Shown: positions 14,412-22,929, numbered from the stretch's first letter. The stretch is 37,598 nt of DNA from an uncultured Ruminococcus sp. (GCA_902777275.1 CACYTI010000026.1:1-37598), one strand, 5' to 3'. The notes: generated by a model from the sequence alone, not told the origin. Numbers and translations are program-made.

Positions 14412-15838
14412 AGCTTCCGCTCCAAAAGTTTGAGATAGTTTATTTTTGTGTGATGCTTTACGTCGCGCGGAATGGCGCGGATAAGCTTTACCGTAAAATT
14501 CACGCCGTATTCCTTCCGCAGATATTCCGCAATTGCCGCGCGGTCGGGAGCCTTGTCCTCAAGGAAGAGGTATAAGCCGCCGTCCTTTTCGACCGCGGCG
14601 CATTTTCCGACGGACGGGAACCGCAGGATAAGCCGCTGCTCGATCTCGTTTGAATAGACGGTCCTGCCGTTAAGCCGCAGGCAAAAGCCCGATTTGCCGA
14701 GGTAGTACAGCCTGCCGTCCCTGAAAAAGCCGACGTCGCCCGTGTTGTAATAGCCTTCGCTCAGCTTAACGCCGTCAGTTGACTTTGTAAGCAGGGCGTC
14801 GCTTTTGACGAATATGGTTCCGTTTTCGTCTGTTTTGGCGCTGACGCCGCGGCACACGTCACCGAGCAGACAGTCGCCTGTTTTTTCGAGCGTGTGAAGG
14901 TAGTCGTCAAAATCCACGCTCGCTATCAGGCAGCACTCGGTCGAGCCGTAAATGTGAATTAGCCTGCACGGAAAGACGCGGCGGATCGAAAGCACCTCGC
15001 TCCGGTTGAGTATTGCTCCGCCGCAGTACAGGGTTTTCAGCTTTGGGTACATATTCGGAGTGCGCAGGCAGAAGTCGGGGGTGGTTATTATCATTGTGAC
15101 GTCGCTCAGCGGAAAGCGCCTCAGGCGGCGGATGATTTTTCCCGTCCTTTTTGAACCGAGGTTCACGTTCGGCAGAACGGTCGTAAAGCCGAGCAGGAGA
15201 TTTGCAAAAATGTAAATGTAAGAGGTGGTCAGCACGGTTTCACGCGCGCCCCTTTCGTCCATGTTGTCCGCCACAAGCTTTAGCTGTTGAAACAGATCGA
15301 GGTGGGTGCGGATAAAGAGCTTCGGCTTGCCCGTTGAGCCTGTGGTTACGGTGATAAGCGCGTCGTCCGCATCGTCGGGGTCGGGAGCGGGAGCAGGTGA
15401 AGCCTTGCTATTTGCTGAGCGGTCGATGTTGATGACCGCCTTTATTTTTTTGATTTCGACGAACAGCGCGCGGAAAAATCTTGTTTTGTTTGAAACAAGC
15501 ACAAAAGACGGGCGTGTCTTTTCAAAAACGAGCTGCATATTTTCCTGCCCCGCGTGTATGTCAACATACATGACGCACGCGCCCAACTCAAAGCAGGCTA
15601 TAAGGAACACGCAAAGGTTATAGCCCGATTCGGCAAAGGCGAGCAGCCTGTCGCCGCGCCTTACTCCGTTTTGTACAAGGAAGGCACGGGCTCTGTCCGC
15701 GTCGGCTTTAAGCTCTGAAAAAGAGGTCGGGCGGGGCTTTCCTCTGTCAAGGTGGATAACAGCCGTCCTGTCGGGGTGCTTTTCGCAGACCTGTTCAAAT
15801 GCGTCGATTATCTTGCTCACGTTGTTCACCAAATTCAT
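14408..15838 (-). CDS. Adenylate-forming (AMP-binding) ligase, first of a pair
   Basis: This 476-residue protein is clearly in the AMP-binding superfamily but has an altered phosphate loop, VTTGSTGKPKLFIRTH, where the usual form is SSGTTGxPKG. Other motifs are HIYGSTECC (A5), YYNTGDVGFF (A7), YSNEIEQRL (A8) and PRDVKHHTKINYLKL (A10 region with a conserved-position lysine). It differs strongly from the next ligase, so the two are not a recent duplication and probably act on different acids. Its first 44 bases overlap the end of the BtaA-like gene. No carrier protein gene is nearby, which points to free CoA or a direct acceptor, or to a carrier encoded elsewhere. Confidence 0.86.
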   Translation of the reverse strand: MNLVNNVSKIIDAFEQVCEKHPDRTAVIHLDRGKPRPTSFSELKADADRARAFLVQNGVRRGDRLLAFAESGYNLCVFLIACFELGACVMYVDIHAGQENMQLVFEKTRPSFVLVSNKTRFFRALFVEIKKIKAVINIDRSANSKASPAPAPDPDDADDALITVTTGSTGKPKLFIRTHLDLFQQLKLVADNMDERGARETVLTTSYIYIFANLLLGFTTVLPNVNLGSKRTGKIIRRLRRFPLSDVTMIITTPDFCLRTPNMYPKLKTLYCGGAILNRSEVLSIRRVFPCRLIHIYGSTECCLIASVDFDDYLHTLEKTGDCLLGDVCRGVSAKTDENGTIFVKSDALLTKSTDGVKLSEGYYNTGDVGFFRDGRLYYLGKSGFCLRLNGRTVYSNEIEQRLILRFPSVGKCAAVEKDGGLYLFLEDKAPDRAAIAEYLRKEYGVNFTVKLIRAIPRDVKHHTKINYLKLLERKL

Positions 15839-16889
15839 AAACGAGAAAGTCGCGGTAAAAAAACGCGCGGTTCTGTTTTGTAAGCTGCTCGGACAGCTCG
15901 GTTTGAAGGCTCAGGCGGCTGTCCGAAAAATAACGCTTGTTCTGCATATTGTAATACGCCAATCGCGCTCCGTCGTTTGACAGCTTGCAGAGCTGTTCGG
16001 TGTTCCTGACGAATTCCCCGTCGCTCATATATTCAAAGATGTCGGACAGGTTGAAAAAGTCGTATTTTCCGCTGAGGCTTTCCAAATCTCCGAGCCGCAC
16101 CTCAATGCGGTCAAGGCGCTCTCGTATCACGGGGTAGCTTTCGCGCCGCAAATACAGCGGAAGCGCGCGCTGCGGGTAGCGGTTGAGAAAAATGTAGTTA
16201 GCATACGGGTTGTCGCGGTTTGGAACGTGGGTCAGCGCATAGTCCGTCACTTTTTTTATATTTGCTCCGCTGTCCTCTTTGTTTTCGACATAGTCGTAAA
16301 AGTGCTTGTCCCTGCCGAGCTTTCCCATGGTGCGAAAGCCGAAGAAGGCGTTGAAAACAGCTTTGAAGCGGCGGTTGTTGATGTATTTGTTGTAAAACCG
16401 CGCCTGTTCGTCGATGTCGTCCATTTCGGAGAATTGCTCGAAGCGGCGCTTTGAGGAGAAAAGCGGGATAATTTTTCCGCGGAAAATCTGAAAGTAACGC
16501 TCAAATTTGCCGATGTTTATTATTCCTTTATCGAAATATTCTCTGCGGTCGCGGAAGTATTCAAAAGCCTCTCTGTCCATGCGGTTCTCGAGCGTCAGGA
16601 ACAGCGCGTAGGCGTTTTTGCTTTCAGTAACTCCCAAAAGACGGAGCAGATCATCGTATCCCAACGCCTGAAAGCCCGCCTTTTTCAGATTAAAAAGGTG
16701 GATCTGAGTCGGGTTCACGTCTATTGCGGTTATGTGCGCCGGGTCGCCTGTAAGCAGGGCGAGGGTGTTGTCGCCCGCTGACAGCACGGACACGCCGCTG
16801 CCGCCCTTGATGTTTAGGGAGCCCAAAAGGTTTTCGGGATCCTCCCAGCAGTTGGCGTAACGTATAAAATCAAATTTTGCCTGTTCCAT
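15795..16889 (-). CDS. BtaA-like (DUF3419) SAM-dependent aminocarboxypropyl transferase
   Basis: The start chosen is the ATG at 16889 (MEQAKFDFIRYANCWEDPENLL), preceded by CTGGAGGAACACG; a longer frame to 17048 is only overlap with the preceding gene. The 364-residue product shows the DUF3419 marks: YANCWEDP near the N-terminus, the SAM-binding VLSAGDNTLALL, AIDVNPTQIHLFNLKKAG, and FFNLSDIFEYMSD. BtaA in Rhodobacter moves the 3-amino-3-carboxypropyl group of SAM to diacylglycerol in betaine lipid synthesis. The usual partner, the N-methyltransferase BtaB, is absent. The acceptor here could be a lipid, a sugar or a small alcohol. The gene overlaps the upstream PEP-utilising enzyme gene by 20 bases. 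Confidence 0.85.
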   Translation of the reverse strand: MEQAKFDFIRYANCWEDPENLLGSLNIKGGSGVSVLSAGDNTLALLTGDPAHITAIDVNPTQIHLFNLKKAGFQALGYDDLLRLLGVTESKNAYALFLTLENRMDREAFEYFRDRREYFDKGIINIGKFERYFQIFRGKIIPLFSSKRRFEQFSEMDDIDEQARFYNKYINNRRFKAVFNAFFGFRTMGKLGRDKHFYDYVENKEDSGANIKKVTDYALTHVPNRDNPYANYIFLNRYPQRALPLYLRRESYPVIRERLDRIEVRLGDLESLSGKYDFFNLSDIFEYMSDGEFVRNTEQLCKLSNDGARLAYYNMQNKRYFSDSRLSLQTELSEQLTKQNRAFFYRDFLVYEFGEQREQDNRRI

Positions 16890-19407
16890 CGTGTTCCTCC
16901 AGAATAGTAACCGTGCCGCCCACGCCGTCCACACGCACCCTCGCTCCGTCGGGCACCCTTTCGGTAAGCCTCCGAATTCCCACCACGAGCGGAATGCCCA
17001 TTTCTCGGGCGATGACCGCCGAGTGGGACAGAACGCTTCCGCGCTCAATTATTATTGCCTTTGCCATGGGGAAGAGTATCGTCCAGCCGGGGTCGGTGCG
17101 CTTAGCCATCAAAATCAAGCCGTTTATGTCCGCCTCTGTCGGCTCGGTAACAAGCTTTACAACGCCCTCAACGGCTTTGCCTCCACCCGGTGTGCCGCGC
17201 AGCACGCTGACGCTTTCCCCGTCGGAAACCTCCTGCGGGCTGAAAACGGGAAGCATATTTTCGCTTTTGACCTCTCCGTAAAAGTACATTCGCTCGAAAA
17301 CTTCCTTCGGCTTGTTTTCTTCGTATTCTCTTCGGCGAAGGGCGACAAGCCCGCGCAGGTCGCCGATATACTGCCCTGCCGCGATCGCGGTGATCTCGTC
17401 CTTTTCAAGGAAGAAAATGTCGCGATAGCTTTCAAGCTTGCCCTCGGCGGCGAGATTTTTTCCGACACGCAGGAAAATATTGCGGACTATGGCGTAGATG
17501 TAGGTGCGGCGCAGCCGCAGGCTCTCGCGGTTGCGTATAAAAAATTTTGTGATTATTATAAGCCGCTTTACATACAGGCAGCTAAGGGGAGAGTAATGTC
17601 TGTAAATCTCGGGCTCGCGGTTCGGCTTAGGCTCGGCGGAGACAGGGCGCGGCTCAATGCGAAGGTAGTTTTCGATCGTTTTGAACAGAAAAGTCGGGTC
17701 CTCCTGCATGGTCACGGTCTCAAGCTTTAGCTCGTCCATGCAGCGCGCGCCGAAGCGGGCTATGTAGTCGTTTAGCCTGCGCGCCGTCGGGGAAACGTTT
17801 TCGAGTGAAAAGGTTCCGTTTAGAAATTGCTGTTTCAGCGCGTCGTCAGCCTTGATCTCCTCCACGATATCAAGCAGCATGGCGGTCTGTTCCGCGCTTT
17901 CAACGTTGCCCTGTTTGCTCAGAATGTCGCTGAGTATCCCCTCGCCGTCGCTTACGCCGTGCTTTTTAAGGTTATCGGTCAGCAGCCCGAAGAACACCAT
18001 AGCGCCCATATCGTTGGCGATAGGCGTTGTAAAATCGTTCAGTATCTGCTTTTCGAGATTGTCGTAAACGGCAAGCGCCTCGGAGTTTGTCATGCCGTCA
18101 AAGGTGCTGTTGACGTAAGGCGCTGTCACCGTGTTGAAGCGCTCGATAAAGCTTTTGCTGTCGCGCTTCATGCGGAGCATTTTATACAGAAAGCGCACGT
18201 AGATTTTTATTAAGCGGCGGCTCGATTGGGCGGAGGTCTCCTTCAGCGGAGTTTTTACGCCCATCATTTTTTCCATGTATTTTTTGTTTTGCTCATATCT
18301 CGGATAGAGCGAGGTCATCTTGTACCAGCTGTTTAGCCTGTAATATATTTTGTTTTCATAAAAGCACAGCATATGGTTGAGGTCGTCGTCAATGCTGCGG
18401 ATAACTTCCTCGCCGATAAAAAAGCTGCGCAGGGTCTGGTGGTAGATTTTGCCGTATACCTCCTGCGCGAATGTGAAGGTAAGGGGAGTGGTCACGCCCG
18501 AATAGCTTTCGATGATGTTTGAGTTGTCGAGGATCGTCCGTTCAAGGCGCTTGTTGATGTGCGAGCAGGAAGCAATGGGACGGCACTGCAAAATGTAGAC
18601 CTCGCCGTCCTTTACCGCAAACTCGATGTCGCAGCCGCGCTTGATCTTGTAGCTGTCCTCGATGATCCGCGCCTGACGCGCAAGCTCGCGGAGAAGCGCT
18701 TTGTCGGCGTTGCCGCCCGAGCTGATCATCTCGTCAAAGCAGTCCAGAACGTAGTCCTCGCTGTCGGAGCTGCCCGACACAAGCTGTTCGCCGAGCCCCG
18801 CAACGGTGCTGATGTAGCATTCGTCGGGATTGTTGGTGTAGGGGTTTACGGTAAAAATAACTCCCGAAAGCTCGGGGTCAACCATTTCCTGAATAATAAC
18901 AGCCGCGCCGATATCTTTTGATATGCCGCCGTTTTGGGCGCGGTATTCCATGGCTCTCGCCGAAAAGCACGACAGCCAGCATTTTTTTATTGTATCGGTC
19001 ATGCTTTCATCAGCCTTTACGTTGAGAAAGCTCTCCATCATTCCCGCGAACGAGCGTTCGGCGGAGTCCTCGTCTGTCGCGCTGGAGCGCACCGCAAGAA
19101 GGGCTCCTTCGGTAAGGCTCGCCTTTATCGCTTTGAACAGCGAGTTTTTCAGGGTGTTCGGGAAGGAGATATCGTTCAGCAGCGAGGCGATCTTTTCACC
19201 GCAGCCCGTACCGTTTTCCGACAGCAGGCGCTCGTATTCCGCGCGGTGTTTGCCGAGGAAGGAATAAAAAAACTCCGTATCCAAACAGATCCAGCGGGGG
19301 ATTTTTATCCCGTAAGCGTCGCTCAGCCCGTCGAGGTGCAGCAGATTGTACGCCTTGCCGCCAATCAATTTCGGAGAAGCGTTCGCAGTTTTGTTATCGC
19401 AAATCAT
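16870..19407 (-). CDS. PEP-utilising dikinase-type phosphotransferase (rifampin phosphotransferase architecture)
   Basis: The 845 residues have an N-terminal PPDK/PEP synthase ATP-grasp domain (about 1-285, with GGKAYNL and AVRSSATDEDSAERSFAGMMESFLNV at 105-130). A long helical middle follows (about 290-735), then the mobile histidine domain. The swivelling catalytic histidine is H795 in RGSVLSHSAVIAREMGIP. The PEP/pyruvate TIM barrel of true PEP synthase is missing. The same order and nearly the same length are found in rifampin phosphotransferase, where the middle domain binds the acceptor and the beta phosphate of ATP is passed through the histidine. So this is probably a kinase for a pathway intermediate rather than a gluconeogenic enzyme. 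Its ATG overlaps the previous stop (ATGA). Confidence 0.87.
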   Translation of the reverse strand: MICDNKTANASPKLIGGKAYNLLHLDGLSDAYGIKIPRWICLDTEFFYSFLGKHRAEYERLLSENGTGCGEKIASLLNDISFPNTLKNSLFKAIKASLTEGALLAVRSSATDEDSAERSFAGMMESFLNVKADESMTDTIKKCWLSCFSARAMEYRAQNGGISKDIGAAVIIQEMVDPELSGVIFTVNPYTNNPDECYISTVAGLGEQLVSGSSDSEDYVLDCFDEMISSGGNADKALLRELARQARIIEDSYKIKRGCDIEFAVKDGEVYILQCRPIASCSHINKRLERTILDNSNIIESYSGVTTPLTFTFAQEVYGKIYHQTLRSFFIGEEVIRSIDDDLNHMLCFYENKIYYRLNSWYKMTSLYPRYEQNKKYMEKMMGVKTPLKETSAQSSRRLIKIYVRFLYKMLRMKRDSKSFIERFNTVTAPYVNSTFDGMTNSEALAVYDNLEKQILNDFTTPIANDMGAMVFFGLLTDNLKKHGVSDGEGILSDILSKQGNVESAEQTAMLLDIVEEIKADDALKQQFLNGTFSLENVSPTARRLNDYIARFGARCMDELKLETVTMQEDPTFLFKTIENYLRIEPRPVSAEPKPNREPEIYRHYSPLSCLYVKRLIIITKFFIRNRESLRLRRTYIYAIVRNIFLRVGKNLAAEGKLESYRDIFFLEKDEITAIAAGQYIGDLRGLVALRRREYEENKPKEVFERMYFYGEVKSENMLPVFSPQEVSDGESVSVLRGTPGGGKAVEGVVKLVTEPTEADINGLILMAKRTDPGWTILFPMAKAIIIERGSVLSHSAVIAREMGIPLVVGIRRLTERVPDGARVRVDGVGGTVTILEEHDGTGKI

Positions 19408-19877
19408 TTTTTCGCCAACCTTGTTTTATAGATAAAAAAGCCGACCGACAGCAGCAGGGAGCCGCACAGATACAGGATCACCCACAGGCTTCCTATCTCT
19501 TTGTAGGCGGCAATGTAAAATGCGGATACAAGCGTCAGGAAAAACGGTTTCATCAGCTCAAAGCGGTTTTGCATCAGGGCGTAAGCCGCAAGCAGAACGG
19601 AGATAAGCCCGTACAATCGGAAAAAACAGATGTTCAGCGCGACAAAGACCGCGCAGAAAATAATCAGGAGCAGTCTTAGTGTGGATTTTGAAAGCGGTTT
19701 TTCCTTTGTGTCGGTATCGTAGTCGAAATAATCATCAAAAAATCTGAGGATATATGCAAGCAGGGTGAACAGAGGGAGCAGCTCCCAACGGACGCCTTGG
19801 GTCAGCAGGCTTATAAGCGCCGCAAAAAAGAGCGCGATAAGAAGGTAAAAGGCGTACTTTAACAAATACTTGATCAT
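19404..19877 (-). CDS. Half-size UbiA-like membrane protein
   Basis: The 157 residues contain about five hydrophobic helices. After the second is RFFDDYFDYDTDTKEKPLSKS (from about residue 45). DDxxDxxxD at 48-56 fits the first aspartate-rich motif of UbiA prenyltransferases (NDxxDxxxD), with the asparagine replaced, and the following KPL is also typical. UbiA enzymes are about 280-300 residues with a second aspartate motif, which is missing here. The frame is intact and coupled by ATGA overlaps to both neighbours, so truncation by decay is unlikely. It may act as a dimer, or it may be a UbiA relative that only binds a prenyl or lipid diphosphate. Confidence 0.65.
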   Translation of the reverse strand: MIKYLLKYAFYLLIALFFAALISLLTQGVRWELLPLFTLLAYILRFFDDYFDYDTDTKEKPLSKSTLRLLLIIFCAVFVALNICFFRLYGLISVLLAAYALMQNRFELMKPFFLTLVSAFYIAAYKEIGSLWVILYLCGSLLLSVGFFIYKTRLAKK

Positions 19878-20929
19878 TTGATAACCTTGTTATATATTTC
19901 CGCCTTGGCAAACAGCAGGGTTTGACTGACCCCGGCAAAGCCGCAAAGCTTTTTCAGCTCGTCCTTCGGCTTTTGGCGGATGATTTCATTTTTCAACAGC
20001 GCTTCGCCCTGCTCCCTTGTGAGCTGACCCGAGCGCACAAGCACGCTTGTTTCGGGAAGACGGTGCGGTCTGCCCTCAGCGCGCTGATAAATATATTTAG
20101 CGGCGTTGTGTACTTCGCAGTCATAGTGGTTGTAATCGTCGGGAGGCGACCACGGCGTGTTGTTTTTCAGCCAGCTTACTATCTCGCTTTCATCGTAGGG
20201 ATGATACAGAAAATAGGGGACAAATTCGCGCAGATCGCTTGTATCGATGCCGTCGAATGCTATGGCGCGGATATCCTCGAATATATCGGCGTCAACCTTT
20301 TCCTTCACGCTTTCGAGCAGATCCATATAGCATTTGCCGAAATCCATGTCCCTGCTGTCCTCAAGTCCCCAGTCAATGAAGCGGCTGAAAACGTCGAGCG
20401 GGTAGCTGCGGAGCATTTGCTCGGGCGATCTGCCATGAACGCAGATTCCCGCGTCAATGCGCGCCGCGTAGCCTATCATGGAGGCGTAGCCGATGTAAGA
20501 GCAGGCTATGCAGGGGACAAGCAGCTTTGACATGGAATAGTTATAGACCCGTTTGAGAGTCTGAACATCGAAGCTGATGTATTCGTGCTCTGCGCCGAAT
20601 GCGCTGACGAGCCTGTCGATATTCTCCTTTGCCTGAGCGGACAAGAAGCCGTTGTCCATCGTAAAGGCTTTCACCCTCAGCCCATAGCGTTCAGTGAGCT
20701 GACTCAGGACATAGGCGCTGTCCTTGCCGCCCGAAATGCCGACCGCCGCGTCGTAGAGGTGCCGCCCTTTTATCCGCTCAATACGTTTGTCAAAGAGCTT
20801 TTGAAGCGTTTCAAAATCGTTTAGCCTGCCGCTGATTTTGTCATATTCGCGGCAGAAATTGCAGACGCCCTCGCTGTCAAAGCTGATGTGTCTTACGGAG
20901 TTGTCGTTAAGACATCTTTTGCAAACCAT
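19874..20929 (-). CDS. PP-loop ATPase of the N-acetyl sugar amidotransferase (WbpG/PseA-like) type
   Basis: The 351-residue protein starts with a four-cysteine zinc site (C3, C6, C23, C26). An N-type ATP pyrophosphatase loop follows, GISGGKDSAY (SGGKDS at 66-71). Proteins of this build adenylate a carbonyl or amide and replace it with nitrogen or sulfur. WbpG, PseA and LegG-type members make acetamidino sugars with a separate glutaminase, and none is encoded in this window. A second CxxC (CIAC, about 143-146) might carry sulfur. The start ATG shares a base with the upstream stop (TAATG). The exact reaction is not decided by sequence. Confidence 0.8.
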   Translation of the reverse strand: MVCKRCLNDNSVRHISFDSEGVCNFCREYDKISGRLNDFETLQKLFDKRIERIKGRHLYDAAVGISGGKDSAYVLSQLTERYGLRVKAFTMDNGFLSAQAKENIDRLVSAFGAEHEYISFDVQTLKRVYNYSMSKLLVPCIACSYIGYASMIGYAARIDAGICVHGRSPEQMLRSYPLDVFSRFIDWGLEDSRDMDFGKCYMDLLESVKEKVDADIFEDIRAIAFDGIDTSDLREFVPYFLYHPYDESEIVSWLKNNTPWSPPDDYNHYDCEVHNAAKYIYQRAEGRPHRLPETSVLVRSGQLTREQGEALLKNEIIRQKPKDELKKLCGFAGVSQTLLFAKAEIYNKVIK

Positions 20930-21816
20930 TACTCCAACTCCTTAACAAATACGGCGTAGCGTTTTTCCTTGGATTCTATGTCGCTGTCAAAGCGCCTGAA
21001 CGTGCTTCGCTGCTCGCACTCAAAGTGATAGACTACGTCTTTGAATCCCAAATCTGAAATGTGGCTGTAGCCTAAATAAACCAGTGCAAGGTACAGCTTG
21101 TTGTGTTGGAATTCCCTGCGCACAGCGGTTGTCTTTGATATGTAGTCGTCCGGATCGCAGGGATTGACATAGCCCATTGAAAAGCCCGCCGCCCTGCCGT
21201 TATAAAATGCGACGATCATTTCAAGGCGCGGAATAAGGCGCGTCCATGAAAGATATATTTCACGGAACTCCTCGCGGGAAATTTCCGAGTAGAGATATCC
21301 GCCCGAAAAGGCGTCCCTGCATATGTCGAAGATATCGTCGGCGAGCGCGTAGGCTTCTTCTCCCGCGAAAAACCTGAAGGTGAAGCCCTCGTTTAGCTTT
21401 TGGCGGTGCACCGCTTCCCCGATTGAGAAAAGCTTGTTGTCAAGCCTGACATGGGCGCTGCGGTAGGTGTAAAGCTCCTTATAGCCGAGTCTGCGGATGA
21501 AATCAATATGGTACGACTCGTTGTCGCAGTCGGGAAAGTATTTAACGTCAAAGTCGTTGAGCGCCCAGCGGTAGGACATCCAGGTGTTGTAGTTCATGGG
21601 ACCGAACAGCCGCTTGAAGCCGAGCTCCTTCGCGCGGCGCTCCGCTTTTTCAAACAGCCCCTGTGCGGCTTCAAAGTCGTTTTCGAGATCCACAAAGCCG
21701 AACATACACTTGTCCTCTTTGAGGTTGTTGTTGACGATAAGATAACAGGAGGAGCCCCGGTATTCTATCCGCTCGCTGTAGTCGGCGGATGATAATATTT
21801 TCAATTGTTCATTCAT
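20929..21816 (-). CDS. GNAT-fold acyltransferase-like protein
   Basis: This is a 295-residue protein. Around residues 60-90 it has RAKELGFKRLFGPMNYNTWMSYRW, a segment seen in GNAT-related proteins of biosynthetic clusters (G-P-N-x-x-x-W-x-x-Y). A second GNAT-like part includes EMIVAFYNGRAAGFSMGYVNP and a C-terminal LALVYLGYSHISDLGFKDVVYHFE. The canonical acetyl-CoA loop (Q/RxxGxG/A) is not obvious, so the acyl donor may not be acetyl-CoA. It sits second in the operon, with its ATG overlapping the kinase stop. Acylation of an amine made by neighbouring enzymes is a reasonable guess. Confidence 0.68.
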   Translation of the reverse strand: MNEQLKILSSADYSERIEYRGSSCYLIVNNNLKEDKCMFGFVDLENDFEAAQGLFEKAERRAKELGFKRLFGPMNYNTWMSYRWALNDFDVKYFPDCDNESYHIDFIRRLGYKELYTYRSAHVRLDNKLFSIGEAVHRQKLNEGFTFRFFAGEEAYALADDIFDICRDAFSGGYLYSEISREEFREIYLSWTRLIPRLEMIVAFYNGRAAGFSMGYVNPCDPDDYISKTTAVRREFQHNKLYLALVYLGYSHISDLGFKDVVYHFECEQRSTFRRFDSDIESKEKRYAVFVKELE

Positions 21817-22883
21817 AAATCTTCCTCTAAAATTTCGGTGAGCTTGTCCGCGCCGCTTAACAGCGAGTCCACAAAGCCCTCGCCGAGCACCTTGCCCGCT
21901 ATGCGCAGCAAAGAAAGGCGAATGACGATGAACTCATAGGCATTAAACAGCAGCAGCTCTTTGTATTGCTTGCTGTCCATTCCGCGCAAAGGCGGCGCGT
22001 GGGGAGACAGGCGGCTTTTGTGATAGTCGATCAGCTCAAGGATCTCGCGGCGGCTAAGATTCTCCGCCTCATAAATGAGCAGCTCAATCAGGTCGTGCTC
22101 GGGGTTCTGGAACGCGGCGAGCTCAAAGTCGTAAATCAACGTTTTGTTTTCGGTGAAAAAGATATTCCGACGTGAGAAATCGTTATGAGAAAAGCTGCGG
22201 TGGTGCGAGAACCGCGCGGCGTAAAGGTGGATTTTGTCGATGAAGCGCTCGATTTTGTTCAGCTTTTGTTCGCTGAAATACCGCCTGTTCTCTTCCTCGT
22301 CGGCATGGAACAGCAGTCGGATGAATCCGCGCGAGCGGCGATAATCCTTCGGTGAACAGATGTTCAGCCCGAGCCGCTTCGCCTGATCCTCACGGTTATA
22401 GTAGAATATGTGGAAGTCAAGCAGCGTGTTCAGCGCGCGCTTTGCAGCGGAGAACCTGTGAGTGCCGTCGCTGACAGGGAAATAACGTCGGAGGATAAGA
22501 CTGTAAAGCCCCGAACGGCGGTCAAAAAAGCTGCCGTAAAAGACGGGCATATGCCGCCGCAGAGACCTGTCAAGATGCTTGTATAGGCTGATTTCCCTTG
22601 TGCAGCTTTTGTTGTAGCCGAGTATTTTTTTGTGCAGCGTCATGCTGAGCGTGAAGCGCGCGCTTTTTCCGCTTATCAGCCGTATGCCGTTGCGTATGAT
22701 ACGCGGTGATTTCACCTTGCGGACACAGTCGAGCAAGCTGCCGTCCGCAAAACCGACGCGCAGAAAATAAATGCCGTTTTCGCCGAGGGCAATGCGGTTG
22801 TTTATGCTTGAAACGCCCTCGGGAAGCGATTCTTCAACGCTGACTATCCGTTTTTCAAAAAGTGATTGAAGCTGATTGGTCAT
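21813..22883 (-). CDS. APH/choline-kinase-like phosphotransferase, first gene of the operon
   Basis: Within 356 residues the catalytic loop FSHNDFSRRNIFF is visible (H233, D235, N240; HxDxxxxN), followed by LIYDFELAAFQNPEHDL (metal-binding D252). This is the aminoglycoside phosphotransferase/choline kinase/LPS core kinase fold. The N-terminal lobe is basic and diverged, with REISLYKHLD as the likely glutamate helix. Substrates of such kinases are hydroxylated sugars, choline-like alcohols or lipid-linked sugars. It would be the second phosphotransferase of the operon, alongside the PEP-utilising enzyme. The ribosome site before the ATG is weak (CCGGAAC). Confidence 0.75.
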   Translation of the reverse strand: MTNQLQSLFEKRIVSVEESLPEGVSSINNRIALGENGIYFLRVGFADGSLLDCVRKVKSPRIIRNGIRLISGKSARFTLSMTLHKKILGYNKSCTREISLYKHLDRSLRRHMPVFYGSFFDRRSGLYSLILRRYFPVSDGTHRFSAAKRALNTLLDFHIFYYNREDQAKRLGLNICSPKDYRRSRGFIRLLFHADEEENRRYFSEQKLNKIERFIDKIHLYAARFSHHRSFSHNDFSRRNIFFTENKTLIYDFELAAFQNPEHDLIELLIYEAENLSRREILELIDYHKSRLSPHAPPLRGMDSKQYKELLLFNAYEFIVIRLSLLRIAGKVLGEGFVDSLLSGADKLTEILEEDL

Positions 22884-22929
22884 GGCATTTGTTCCGGGTT
22901 TGTTGTTGGTGGTTGATCATATTGTCTTA

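Noticed and set aside
13008-15838. Non-ribosomal peptide synthetase module
   Set aside because: The two adenylation-type proteins have no condensation, carrier or thioesterase domain, alone or nearby.
16891-17730. Plus-strand frame of 279 codons opposite the PEP-utilising enzyme
   Set aside because: It is a shadow: the minus-strand frame has clear catalytic motifs, and this one has no start signal or family resemblance. Many other long opposite-strand frames over the GC-rich genes were dropped for the same reason.
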